Shown here: positions 38,640-49,620 of the stretch, piece after piece | How the letters are laid out: each line of letters begins with the position of its first letter | Position numbering within the stretch: position 1 is the stretch's first letter | Made by a program: the position numbers and the translations under genes | Notes under the pieces: model-generated | Told to the model about the DNA's origin: nothing | Database searches by the model: none | What the model saw: the letters and a program-made list of their open reading frames with translations, nothing else | NCBI RefSeq assembly: GCF_009389715.1 | Contig: NC_052399.1 | Location: forward strand, 31,585,042-31,649,041 | Reading direction: 5' to 3' | Source of the DNA: Phoenix dactylifera | Taxonomy: Eukaryota > Streptophyta > Magnoliopsida > Arecales > Arecaceae | DNA length: 64,000 nt

Positions 38640-39929
38640 CTTACTTTCTGCAAATTATTCTTTTTTAATTATTTAATTTGTCTAGTTAAAGTGTTCATTG
38701 CTTACTGGGCTATGTAGATCATTATTCTATATCTTATTCTCTTTATAGATCTTGAGAACAAAGCTAGCATAAGGATATCTTTTGAGAGAGTGATTAGAAG
38801 TAGAACTTTGGTCTTTTTATTTTAGATTAAGATTTTACCTAGGTTTGATGTAAGATCTTTTGAATATCATTGGATTTTGTAAGATATTAAACTTTGGATT
38901 TTAGTTATTTAAATTTTGGATTTACCTATTGATTATTTTTTTCGTTGCTTGCTTTATGATATTATATTGAGATGCTTTGCATGCTTGTGGAGACAGTTTT
39001 CTATAAGTATGTACCGCGGTTGTTGCACTCCAGCTCATGATCTTAGGTCGAGGGTGTGACATACATTATCAACACTTTTTGGGCATATTTCCTAGGGCCA
39101 ATAAGAGCAAGTTTGTTATGAGTGGGTGTCTTTTGCATGCAAAAGATGAAATATCCTTTCCTTCATAAATTTTAATTCCCACCGAGTGAATGTTTATGTT
39201 CTGATTTATATGGATTTACTGAGTAACTTGAAATTTAAAACATTTACTTCGAAAGAAGTGCTTGGAAAGTGTTGCGCTAGAAGCAATATGCCTTTTCAAT
39301 AACATATTTACTTCTTATACAGGATTATAAATTTGATATTTACTTCAAAAGGTCTATGTTAAGTTAAGGGCTAAAAGGTTTCCCCAACTTGGTGCACTCT
39401 GGCTGAGTGCCCTTCTTGCATCATCTGGTTTGGGACTGCTTCGCAGCTGCAATCCATTGGATAATTATGCAATTAACGAAATTAATTTACAGAATTTTTT
39501 TTGACAAGGCAAGAATAGTGAAGGATGTAGCTTCGCTATGCTTACTCCCTTGCACAATTATGGAAGAATCACTTGAGAGGGAGTCTTGACAAGATTATGC
39601 TTATCATCTCATAGATAGATATATAGATGCTGTTCCTTATCATCTTATCTTGACAAATATCATATTTATCAATTTACTGGTGATTGGACACCACCATATC
39701 GTCTTATCTTAAGGAAATGACTATTTTATGTAGTATCCTCAGTGCCATCCCTTCTCTATTTATGTTTTTAGGATTATCTCCCCTTGTGCACAAAATTTCT
39801 ATAGAATACAAGAGGCCATTTCAAATAGAAAGAATGGTAACAATTCCTTACCTTATTTTCTTTTTTACATATGCTATACATTTGATGAATCACAATTGCC
39901 TCCAATTTCCCAAGGGAAATATGCAAAGG
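38640..39929. other. Unit 2 sequence upstream of array gene 4 (its 3' flank)
   Basis: Colinear with 51,840-53,058 in unit 3. It contains an older, diverged copy (about 39,065-39,165) of the ATCAACTCTTTTTGGGCAG segment that also occurs at 34,300, 41,610 and 56,570, so the unit itself grew by internal duplication. No gene was seen. Confidence 0.55.
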
Positions 39930-40597
39930 TTAGTTTTTAGAGGTCACGGACAACACCATCACAATCAAGACCACAACGGCCACAATTACATTAACCAGGA
40001 GCTGCTTTGGCTCGGAGGTCTTCGGTAATATTTTCACATGGAGATGCCCATTCTCAAACCTAGCTTGGAACTCGTTGCTTTCCTTTGGGACTTGGAAGAC
40101 ATTGTCAAATCGACTCCATCGCTTGTCTCCAAGAGGGCGCTCCCCACTAACACTCAGTTTTCCAGAGTAATCTAATTCAACCCTGACTTGCTCTTTGTTA
40201 AATTCTGCAGGTAAACAAGGAAGATGCATTACAAAATATTCATAATCCTATAATTAATGCAAAAAGGTTATTTTAAACTATATATTAGGCATGACATATT
40301 CAAATTCCATGAGGATTTCTACTTTAAATTTGCAATATTTATATTAGAAACCTTACCACTATATGTACAAAGTAACTAGTTCATCAAAGCTTAATATATT
40401 AGTTCAACCTTATGTGAGAAAATTTATTATAAATCCACAACTTTCTAACTGCATTGAAGGACCTACAATGATGATTGAGTAGAAGAGAAAGAAGGCGTGC
40501 CTGGGAGATCGATGACGAGTGTATCGGTTCCTTCCTCTCGAACCCATTTGTATGAAGGGGCGAAATCTTTATACACACGCCGACCTCCTATTTCCAT
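39930..40597 (-). CDS. RTM2-like small-heat-shock-domain membrane protein, array gene 4 (short form)
   Basis: Exon 1 is 40,597-40,501 (32 codons plus 1 nt) and exon 2 is 40,204-39,930, giving 123 aa. The start MEIGGRRVYKDF leads into the ACD (EFNKEQVRVELDY, SVSGERPLGDKRWSRF, FENGHLHVKILPK). Only about six residues separate it from the anchor LLVNVIVAVVVLIVMVLSV with a TSKN tail, so the charged linker of genes 2 and 3 is gone. The intron is exactly 296 bp, starts GCACGC and ends CTGCAG. This is the single-copy equivalent of the four-domain gene 5 and shows what that gene looked like before expansion. No lesion was seen. Expression is unproven. Confidence 0.8.
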
Positions 40598-40677
40598 GAG
40601 AGCCTCCTTTGCTTTGTTTCCCTCTTAGAACTTATGATGTTTTTGAATGAATGAAGATGGAGGCCATGCATGGGTTC

Positions 40678-40685
40678 TATATATA
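40678..40685 (-). promoter_or_regulatory. TATA box of array gene 4
   Basis: Minus-strand TATATATA lies about 80 bp above the ATG, in a leader nearly identical to those of genes 5 and 6. Confidence 0.55.
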
Positions 40686-40710
40686 ACTACTTGAGGAAAG
40701 GATTTTCTTT

Positions 40711-41088
40711 GTGTTGTGCTAATCAATGTTGAATTATTCCTTCATGTGTTTTCTTAGGGTTTAGTTTGTTAGAAGGTAGGGTTATTCCTTTTTTGATTGG
40801 GTTTCTGTGGAGATCACCTCAGAGCATGGGTAAAGGTGGATGTTCCTTGTTTGCTTTGCACTCTTATGTTCCAAAGAATTTATGGGGGGGATTTTTTATG
40901 TGTTGTGCTAATCAATGTCGAATTATTCCTTCATGTGTTTTCTTAGGGTTTAGTTTGTTTGAAGGCAGGGTTATTCTTTTTTTGATTGAGCTTCCATGGA
41001 GATCGCCCCATAGCATGGGTAAAGGTGGATGTTCCATGTTTGCTTAGCACTCTTCTGTTCCAAAGGATTTGTTGTGTTTTAAGTAAAA
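40711..41088. repeat. Promoter-region tandem duplication, unit 2
   Basis: The segment starting GTGTTGTGCTAATCAATG at 40,711 recurs at 40,900, a period of 189 bp. It carries TTATTCCTTCATGTGTTTTC and CATGGGTAAAGGTGGATGTT in each copy. It lies directly upstream of the TATA box of array gene 4, and the same arrangement exists in units 3 and 4. Confidence 0.8.
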
Positions 41089-41103
41089 TACTATGATAGC
41101 TTT

Positions 41104-41370
41104 GTGACACCCCCAACTCGAGATATTGAGCTGGAGTTGCGTCAATTGCCGCATACTCGTAGGAAACTCTTCCTACAAATATGCAAAGCAACTCAACATG
41201 ATATCATAAATAAACAGCAGAATAAATTTAAATAATTATCATTCAAACTTTAATTTAAATAACTAATTCAAAATTAAATATCTCAGAAAACTAATAATAT
41301 TCTAAAGTCTAGCATTAACTTTAATAAAAACTTGGTCTAAATGAAAATGTTAAAATTCTGTCTCTAGTCA
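41104..41370. mobile_element. Fragment of a TGTCACACCCCC-type element, unit 2
   Basis: It starts GTGACACCCCCAACTCGAG and runs AT-rich to GTCTCTAGTCA. The same sequence is at 56,070-56,338. A longer version starts at 63,405 and runs past the window end. TGTCACACCCC is a common LTR start in plants, so this is probably a truncated LTR. It is absent from unit 1. Confidence 0.45.
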
Positions 41371-42072
41371 CTTGTCATATTAACTCTATTTGTTAATATT
41401 TCCATATTATTAAAGATAAGTTTGAATTTAAAGTTTAAAATGCGGTGATCGTACCAACTGTATCGCTGTTGTTTGGGCAATGAAATAGGTGCAAGATTGG
41501 AGACATACACTGAAATGTTCTCATCTTCATCTATGTGCTAATGCAATCTATGCTTGCATCTACCTCAAAATCAGAAACTACTTTACTTAATCATTTACAT
41601 CATCAACTCTTTTTGGGAAGTGTAATCATATTTCTGGTTCCAGTAACAGCAAATTTTGTTATCAGGGGGTCTCTTTTGCATTCAGCAGATGAAATTCTTC
41701 GAGCAATCTTAGCTCTTTAGGTCATTATTAACTGAAAAAAAAAGAGGCTACAACATTTGCTAAGGCCATAAAGGAATATAGATGCAGCATAACACCCAGA
41801 AGAAATTTGAAGTACAAAGGGCCCCATAAGAAGAAAATTTTTAGATACACCATTGTATGTCATTTAGCAGAAAATAAAGGAATATAGATCCATCATGACA
41901 CTCAGGAAATCCTTAAATTCTTGTCTATCTATATTTCTCACCCATGGCAGCTGTGCGTAGCAGCATGCATATGATTAGTAATCACACAACCATGTTGAAA
42001 GACCTGTTCTTAGCCTGTTTGCACGGCTTCCACCACATCCTCTATCTAGGAAGAGGTGTTCGAGGTGGCACT

Positions 42073-42540
42073 ATTTTTTTTTTTTTTTGATGCATTTGAT
42101 CAAACACTTGCAGCCCCTTTCTGACGCAACCCGAGGTCACTGTTCCCCATGGCATTCCAAGCCCAGGATTCAGTTGTGGAGTAATTGGGTGCAGGATTGA
42201 TCTCGGAATGCAAAATCTATCCATCTCATGTTCTCTCTTACGTTATGCCCATCTGATAGGTCCGTTCTTTCTTTTTTGGTACATCGGCGACTCATACACA
42301 ACGAGTGTAGAAGCAGCCCATAAAATCAGAAAAAAAGAAAATAGTGCAAAGGACAGACACATGGTTCTTCGAATAAATTCTCCGGAATGATTAGCCGCAT
42401 AGGATGCCACCCAATCTGCAGCACTGTTCGCCTTCTTATAGACATGTGTAGCCGATGGCAGATCCATTCATTAGATTTAGGCGTTCAAATCTTTCACAAA
42501 CTCTTCGTAGATTAGGGAGGACTGCTCTCTAGTCTCCTCT
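42073..42540 (-). mobile_element. LINE 3' fragment with RNase H tail, unit 2
   Basis: On the minus strand a peptide reads THVYKKANSAADWVASYAA, the C-terminal signature of the RNase H domain found in plant LINEs. It runs on toward a poly(A) (a run of T on + at 42,073-42,088). The frame continues LILWAASTLVVYESP before the tail. It is 5' truncated and inactive. The equivalent in unit 3 is at 57,045-57,530. Confidence 0.6.
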
Positions 42541-42689
42541 GATGATTATTAGGGATTTGGAAATAAAGAGAATTTTGAGAAAAAAATTATTAGAAGCCCC
42601 AAAAATCCATTTAGGGTCCGATGTTATGCTGGGCTCGATTTATTTGACCGGCCTAGTATGCATAGTCCAGCCCCAAAAATCCATCTCGC

Positions 42690-43075
42690 TCAAAAATCAG
42701 CCACAACTTGAGGGGTCGACTCGAGTTTGCTTGGGATCGACTCATGATTCACTAGGGTCGACTCGTGAAAGGGCTAGTTTTCATTGCTATTTATATTATA
42801 TTTGAGCCATTCTAGGGTCGACCCTATCTATATTCTGTCTGAGGTCATTTTAGGGTTGACTCGATTTCTTTAGTTGTGGACTCATGATTTTTAGGGGACG
42901 ACTATTTATCTTTAAGGGCTAACCCATGGAAGTGTTACTTTTTGCTACGCCTTGCATTTCGCCTGTAGTCATTATGAGGTCAACTCATCTATCTTTAGGG
43001 TCAACTTGAGTTTGCTTGGGGCCAACTTGTAATTCGCTAATTCTGTTTGCATCCATTCTAGGGTCAAAACAACTT
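42690..43075. repeat. Degenerate GGGTCGACTCG minisatellite, unit 2
   Basis: Variants of GGGTCGACTCGAGTTTGC / GGGTTGACTCGATT / GGGTCAACTTGAGTTTGC recur irregularly about every 30-60 bp. The counterpart is at 57,690-57,960. It is non-coding. Confidence 0.5.
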
Positions 43076-43209
43076 CTTCAAAAGTTTTTTTTTTTTTTTT
43101 TTTGAAGAAAAACAATTGTTAGGAACTCCAGCACGTGTAGGGGGCGGACTTGGCATGCGTGTGCATCGCACGTGCTGAGAAAGGCAGACCCCCATTCGGA
43201 AGTAGCCTC

Positions 43210-44572
43210 TCTTTTTGACTCCGAGTAGGAGTCCAACGAATCGAGGAACTCTGCTATTCAAACCAGTCCCCCGGCATCCTTCGATGCATCTTCAGCCTCC
43301 ACCGATGATCTCTGGCCTCCAAGAGTCGATCGAGATGGTTTTCTTCTTCCTTTCTCTCCCCAAATGCTGGCCGCGATCGTCGCTGTGGCTGCGGCAAATA
43401 CTCGTCGGAGGCCAGGTAAGAAGCCACTGATCCCATCTATTATTCTTCCCTTGGTCTTCCCCTTCTTGATTGAGCATCCACATGCCCAAATTCTGCCAAG
43501 AAATCGCCGTAAAATGATCCGAAACCTTTCCCCTATTTCGGCTTCTTTTCTTTATATTTACTTTTTTTTTTTTTAACCGTCGCTCGTCGCCGACGTTGCT
43601 ATCGTCACAATCCTCGCCGAGGCCTTTTTCCGGTCGGTCGCATCTGTACATGGCCATGGCCGAATTCCAGCCGCCGACGAGTAGACTGGAGCTTGGATTC
43701 AAATGGGCCAAACCACCTGTTTCAACCCTTGTTTTTGCTTCCTTTTCAACCGCTGTCGCTTGCTTTTTGTCACCCACCATCGCTGCAAGCTATTCCATGG
43801 CTGCCTTCCTCTCTTCCTCTATTTTGCGCGAGAAAAAAAAAAAAAAGTGCAAATGGGTTAACCTCGACCCGGCCCGGTTCTTTGATTGGATCCTAATATA
43901 CAAGGGTGCAAATAGGTTGGCTCTGTGTCATGAGTAACTCCGACCCAACTCGGTTCTTTGATCAGATTCTAATATTGGATCCAAATCTAAACTAATAGAA
44001 AATTGAGTTGGGTTACGGCCAAAATTTTTAACCTAACAGATCATTCGGATCATGTCGAATCCATGTATAAACCAACCCCAACCTAAAAAATTTGAGTCCA
44101 GAGCTGGTCTGAGTTGGTTTGGATTGGGCCGGATACTTGTACTTCCCATTAGTCGAGCTACTACAACAAACATATGGACAATATTTTGATAATGAATAAA
44201 GAAATACAAATGTCAAAATATTATGCGTTCGAAACACCTAGTGAAAGGAGCAATGCTTAAGCTCCCAATCACTTTATAATTATCAAACTTCTCTTTTTTA
44301 AAAAAGGTCACACTGCTTATGTCTTTACATACTGTTGACTAGATGATCCAATTCATTAGATAATAAACTAAATTCATGACTGGTTCTACAATTGAGATTC
44401 AACATTCCCAATCAATTAGACAATAGGATTCCTGAGATTCACTAGTAGCTGCAGCTTGGACTCCCTCCACCTTGCTTTCTTCTACCTTGATCTCTTCCTT
44501 CAACATCTACTTTGGTGACAATGAAGTTCAACAATCAATTACAGAAATCTATTAATTACCGCATAGCTAACT
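43210..44572. repeat. Shared unit block with coding-like but unrecognised sequence
   Basis: Colinear with 57,955-59,275 and, in part, with 34,700-35,700. It contains CGATGATCTCTGGCCTCC, CATGGCCATGGCCGAATTCC, then GGCCCGGTTCTTTGATTGG. The open minus-strand frame 43,292-43,780 has low-complexity composition and is not kept intact in the other copies, so it is not called a gene. Near 44,455-44,520 the minus strand reads EEIKVEESKVEGVQAAA, like the acidic C terminus of an unknown protein. It is repeated at 35,545 and 59,160. Confidence 0.45.
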
Positions 44573-44577
44573 ACTAT

Positions 44578-45440
44578 TGATGGGGGGCAAAATGGATCGT
44601 CCAGCCTACATCAAAAGGGCCACCCAATTTCGGCTCAACAGACGCCAATGCCGACCGGACGTGTCCTCGGTCCGGCCCAGAACCAGCCCGACCTCGGACT
44701 CTACCGAAAGCTCCTTCAACCTCGGATATTCGCCGACACGCCCCGGCCAAGATCGGGGCGCCCTCCTGTATTTGTCGACTCGCCCGACCAAGGTTGGGCG
44801 CCCTCTTCAGTAATACGCCTCGACCCTCGGGCTCGGGGCACTCCACCAAGCACACCTTCGACCCCGGAATGCTAGACTGGCCTCAGCGCCCGTCTAGCAG
44901 GGTATGACCCGTTCTCATCATGAGTAGAAATGCCCGATCGATGCAGCCTCAATAAGCTCGGCCTCGCCAACGATTGCACCCATGTGTGTACCTACGCCGT
45001 TTTCGAGAATGAACTCCGCCGCGCGCCATAAGCGAGCTCAAGCTGCACGCCATTCCTACTTATGATGAGAACGGGTCATACCCTGCTACGGCTGTCAACG
45101 TCTTGCCATTTCCAAGAATGGACTCCACCGCGCGCTACAAGCAAGCTCAAGCTGCGCCACTCCCTCTCATGATGGGAACGGGCCATACCTCCGCCACCTA
45201 AGCGCTCCTATCAGGACTATAAAGAACCCCAACAGGTAATGCCTAAGAAACTTTCGGTTGGATTTTCTAAACTCCACTCTAACTTGAGCGTCGGAGGATC
45301 CTCACCGGAAACACCGGTGAGGCTTTATGCAGGTACACCGTCGGTCACAAGAGGTGGCTCTCCCGGTCTTCCTCCGCACTTCGGTAGCTCCTCCAACTCC
45401 TCCGACGTGGTCACCCTCGAGCCAGATTTGAACCACAACA
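44578..45440. mobile_element. Solo LTR, 863 bp, with 5-bp target duplication
   Basis: It begins TGATGGGGGGCAAAATGG and ends TTTGAACCACAACA, giving TG...CA ends. It is flanked by ACTAT at 44,573-44,577 and 45,441-45,445. A TATA-like GACTATAAAGAACCCC lies near 45,216. No internal coding region or second LTR exists. The paralogous sites in unit 1 (about 35,660) and unit 3 (about 59,275) are empty and carry a single ACTAT. The insertion therefore post-dates the duplication. Confidence 0.9.
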
Positions 45441-45609
45441 ACTATTAACCACACAAAATCGACAATAAACAATATTGCTCTCAAAACAAATTAGAATATA
45501 AAAACAATTTTAAACCTATCTTTATGTTACAGACATTGCTCACGCAAGTCTTAAATCACAACTTAGAGGCTCAAAAGTCAAAACAGAAAAAAAAATCTAG
45601 GCCTGACTA

Positions 45610-45710
45610 AAGAGATGAGGAAACCAAGCATTGCGAACATGGCCAGCAGCCAATTCTTGATCTCCTTCACTTTAAGAAACGCTGCTTGGTCAGGATCATT
45701 GGCTAACCCA
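45610..45710 (-). pseudogene. Light-harvesting chlorophyll a/b protein (CP26/LHCB5-like) fragment, unit 2
   Basis: The minus strand reads [20 protein letters not shown], then LAMFAMLGF, the third membrane-helix region of LHC proteins. The conserved NGR ahead of LAMF is changed to NWL, removing a chlorophyll-site arginine. The fragment is cut at 45,710, where the F-box/kelch fragment begins. It cannot encode a working antenna protein. Confidence 0.75.
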
Positions 45711-46430
45711 TGTTGCGACAGCGTGCCTGATCCGCGTCCCACGAGCCGAGCACCGCAAGTTAAGGCTAGTCTGCAAGAGGTGGTACCGTCTTTTGGCTGG
45801 CAACTATTTCTACTCCCTCCGCAAGAGCCTTGGAATCGCAGAGGAATGGGTCTATGTCATCAAAAGAGATCGGGATGGTCGGATCTCATGGGATGCCTTC
45901 GATCCTGTATACCATCTCTGGCATCCTCTGCCACCCATTCCAGGAGAGTACTCTGGAGCCCTTGGATTTGGGTGTGCCGTCTTAAGCGGCTGCCATCTAT
46001 ACTTGTTCGGGGGTAAGGATCCGCAGAAGGGGTCCATGAGACGGGTCATCTTCTACAGCGCCAGAACCAACAAATGGCACCGGGCTCCTGACATGCTGCG
46101 GCGGCGGCACTTCTTCGGCTCCTGTGTGATGAACAACTGCTTGTATGTGGCCGGCGGGGAGAGCGAAGGCTTCCATTACTCTCTCAGATCGGCGGAGGTC
46201 TACGATCCGAACAAGAACCGCTGGGCCTTCATAGCGGACATGAGCACCGCAATGGTCCCGTTCATCGGCGTTGTCTACGAGGGGAAGTGGTTCCTCAAAG
46301 GGCTTGGCTCGCAGCGACAGGTCCTCAGCGAGGTGTATGTTCCAGAAGCTGACGGCTGGTACCCAGCGTTCGACGGCATGGTAACTGGATGGAGGAACCC
46401 AGGTGTTTGCTTGAATGGAAGCTGGTGCCA
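45711..46430 (+). pseudogene. Captured fragment of a SAGL1-type F-box/kelch-repeat gene
   Basis: About 240 codons are open without a stop: the end of an F-box ([20 protein letters not shown], then [10 protein letters not shown]) and then kelch repeats (FGCAVLSGCHLYLFGGKD, RTNKWHRAPDMLRRRHFFGS, NNCLYVAGGESEG, NRWAFIADMSTAMVPFIGVV, MVTGWRNPGVCLNGSW). The closest known type is the Arabidopsis At1g55270 (SAGL1) class of ubiquitin-ligase adaptor. Both ends are missing: it lacks the start of the F-box and the last kelch blades. After NGSW it runs into repeat DNA and stops at 46,471-46,473. The sequence is GC-rich compared with its surroundings. The intact frame suggests recent capture. An internal ATG (45,793) would give a 226-aa chimera, but no promoter is evident. 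Confidence 0.85.
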
Positions 46431-46439
46431 TTCAACATG

Positions 46440-47250
46440 GGTTAAAAGTAGCATGTGGCTTATATTTGGTTGAGAATTTACTTTTCTAGAAATGTTGTAT
46501 GAAATATCTATTATATTATTAATAAAAAGAAAGATTTTATCTATAAATTTTGATAGCTTAAAGATACTTTTTTTTTGAAAAAAAGGGACTCCAATTTTCA
46601 ATTGGTGTGAAAGTAGCTTTCTCATATCTCTCATGGGTTTTTCTTCTCCATGAAACATAGTAATCTTATTCCTATGGGAACGCTACTTTTTCATTTCTCT
46701 TCTTTGAAAATTCCAACAAATAAGAGGTAGTTATTTATTTTTTCATCGACCACATTTTTTCTTCTTTTTCTACAAACCAAATGAGTCTTTAAGATAAAGT
46801 TACAAAAGAAAATAGCTTTATATCAAAATTCAAAACAACCTTCAACAAATGAAAATAATAAATCAGTCCCTAAATTAGCATATAAAAATAAGGTCCATAT
46901 ATCTAGATGATCAAAACAATCATCGAGCATATATTGCAAATCATCAAAGTTCCAAAATTTGCAGTCTCACCATGACCTTGATTGGACTTGATAGAAAATA
47001 GCAGGAAAAAAATATCCCTTTTTCACTTAGATATATAGTTAATATGCATAAAAATTACAATATTCTTAACAATGTAAATACAATAATAAAGATGATTATT
47101 ACTAGCACAAGCTAATCATTAGTATTAATAACAATAGTTGTTTCGTAATCTTCAACCTTGTATTTGTATGAGGAGATGGGCTATCTACATATGAAAAAAT
47201 TACAAAATTAAAAATTATAAAGTTTTAATGCATTAGTATATAATAAAGTT
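46440..47250. other. Unit 2 MITE-like and hAT 3'-flank sequence
   Basis: Colinear with 60,045-60,855 of unit 3. It includes the right end of the hAT-like MITE (TTTCTACAAACCAAATGAGT at about 46,769-46,788) and AT-rich 3' sequence of the hAT relic. Its left part was replaced by the kelch fragment. Confidence 0.5.
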
Positions 47251-49620
47251 TATAAATATTCTAGAAATTGAACCTACAAGATAAGACAATATGACTTGAA
47301 GCCAATCGTATGTGTATATCAATGCCTCAACCATATCCGAGGATAGGCTACTACAAAAATCATTTAAAATTCTACTAGCAGTGTTGTAAGTAGACTCAAA
47401 TGCAAAGGTAGAGATAGGAATTACTAAGATATCATGAATCATCCCAGACAATATTGGATATTTTGATTCATTGAGTCTTTAATAGTCTAGAATATCAAAA
47501 TTTTGATCTCCTAGTGGATGAACCTACTAAAAAAAAGCATCGCAAGTCATTTTTATTAACAATATTGACTTATATTTTAATGCAGACATTCAAATTAGAT
47601 ATCATATAAAATACTTTGTCTTCCAAATAAGTCTCTAATTCAAACTTGGATGGTTGAGGAATTTCTTTTAGGAAAAATCTTGCATAAAAATACTCTCATC
47701 TTGTCTACCTTGAGATATAGACACTGTCACGCCCCCGCTTCTGCGGAGCACGGGCCACATGAGGGGGGACCGCGGGGCTCCTCTGCCAGATATTGTCCGG
47801 TTCCGGGGCTTCACGCAAGCGTCCTTCACCCCTCCCCGATTTTATTTTCCACCCAAAACGCGTCTGCAGGATTAGGAGACACCCGCCTCATATGCCCAGG
47901 CTCTGGAACGAGTCTTTCCGATGTGGGACTATTGGGCCTCACGTGCCTCGCAGAGGCGGGGGCGTGACAGACACCATCTCCTTCACTTGAACATGAGAGC
48001 CATATGCACCATATAAAATTGTATAATCATCAAAAAGATTTTAAAGAACATCAAGCATTTTTTTGATCTCAAATGAAGCACGATCACCATACAATAGATT
48101 TTACGAAAGCAATTCTTTCATCTTAGTCTTGGATCAAGAACAACCCCTACGACAAGAATGTAAAAGCATTCCATTAAATTTTTCTTGCATCTTTAAGGCC
48201 ATCATTATTATAATTGCATTTGAACTTCTAGATTCTTGAATCAAGACCATCTGTATTCTCTAAATTTCATAGAAATACAAATTATCGGTTGGATTTTTTG
48301 TTTGTGAAAAAAAATAGTTATATGATGTAAAACCTTTAAAAAGTTACAAATAAACCACTCACGATCTACTAAAAGGAGATGGAGGAAAGCGATGTGGAGG
48401 AAAAAGACAGGAGAGAAAAGGAAAGGTATATGCGCCATCCCCGATAGTGCATTTAGACAATGTTCTTCAATTTTGGTGCATTTTCAAAATTGGGATCTTG
48501 GGCCTCAAGTTGCACAAACACATCCTTGAATTGTATAGCATTATCTAACATAAGATACATAGAATTCCAACAAGTAGGTAAATCTATGCATTTCCTTTTC
48601 TTACCATTCATCTTTAATTGTTTGACAATTTCCATTGATGTTTTCAACTTTGTTTGAGATGATTTATATATTTAACAGCCTCGTGGATCCTATCAATAGC
48701 ATCCTCCACTTTCTTTAACCCATCCTTCACAATCAAATTAAGAATATGTGCACAATAGCGCATATGAAGAAATCTACCATCCAAAAGTAAATCTCTTCTA
48801 AATCATCTTTAAAGTTGCATAGCCTCAATTGTGTTTGCTGACAAATTGTCAAAGGTGATTGAACCCAACATTCTCTCAATATTCCAGCATAAAATGTAGC
48901 TAGCTATACAATCACTAATGACTATGCTGGTATGTGGTGAAAGAAGCATCTTAAACTTCATAACATACTTTTTAAGTTTTCAATTATTTGTGATATAGTA
49001 TGCAGTGAGACATATGTATCCCGATGCATGATTTGATGTCCATATGTCAGATATTAAGCTGATTCTTCCATAGTTTGCCTTAAACAACTCATCAAGTCTT
49101 TTTTTTTCCTTTTTATATGCTTTAAAGCAGATGCTAATGTTGTCCTTAGAAACAATATGAAATTTAGGTCTAAGGTTCCTAACAAACATCTAAAAAGTTG
49201 GATGTTTAACTATTGTAAATGGCAACTCTTGTAGAATTACAATTCTTGCAAAGTCCTTATGGATTCTCTCTTGATCAAATGAATAGGGAACCAACTCATT
49301 CAATGCAACACCATCTTTTGAAGTTACATTATCTATTAGCTATTTTTGCCTCCTATCAAGACATTTTTTTTTTGACTTACAATTTTTTGTATATTTGTGA
49401 AGATGACTTGTCCTATTTTCAAAATCGGCTGAAAAAATACAATGGCAATAATTACATTTATCCTTGTCTTTTTGGTTTTCTGTCTCAATATAATGATTCT
49501 ATATCTCCGACCTTCTTTTTTTGCTTGCTTTGGAGCAATCTGTATTATAAGGCTCTATAACTTGAGAACTACAACAATCATGTGCACTTGAAACTTCAAC
49601 CATATTTTCATTGCAACCCA
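47250..49620 (-). pseudogene. hAT-family transposase relic (RICESLEEPER-like)
   Basis: In minus-strand order there is a BED zinc finger (CNYCHC, then HLHKYTKNC, 49,456-49,379) and a core piece with KANYGRISLISDIWTS (49,189-48,980). Next is RYCAHILNLIVKDGLKKVED with DAIDRIHEAVKYI (48,770-48,660), then WNSMYLMLDNAIQFKD (about 48,560). The hAT C-terminal dimerisation motif ends it (MIHDILVIPISTFAFEST, then SSDMVEALIYTYDWLQ, 47,451-47,300). The frame shifts between pieces, and a Trp codon in the expected DYWRLNE motif is a stop. A 245-bp MITE interrupts it at 47,725. It is inactive. Confidence 0.85.
47725..47969. mobile_element. 245-bp element with terminal inverted repeats, inserted in the hAT relic
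   Basis: The ends TGTCACGCCCCCGCTTCTGC and GCAGAGGCGGGGGCGTGACA are inverted repeats with one mismatch over 20 bp. The 5-bp GACAC is duplicated at 47,720-47,724 and 47,970-47,974. It is GC-rich against AT-rich flanks. It is a MITE, or a very small TG...CA element of TRIM type. Confidence 0.85.

Noticed and set aside
40501-40501. GC donor taken as a mutation that kills the gene
   Set aside because: The same GC donor is found in nearly all array genes, including diverged gene 1, with intact frames downstream. A shared working GC-AG intron is more likely than repeated loss.
43292-43780. 162-codon minus-strand ORF
   Set aside because: It sits in a block repeated three times. The frame is not preserved in the copies at 34.7 and 58.3 kb, composition is low-complexity, and no domain is recognised.
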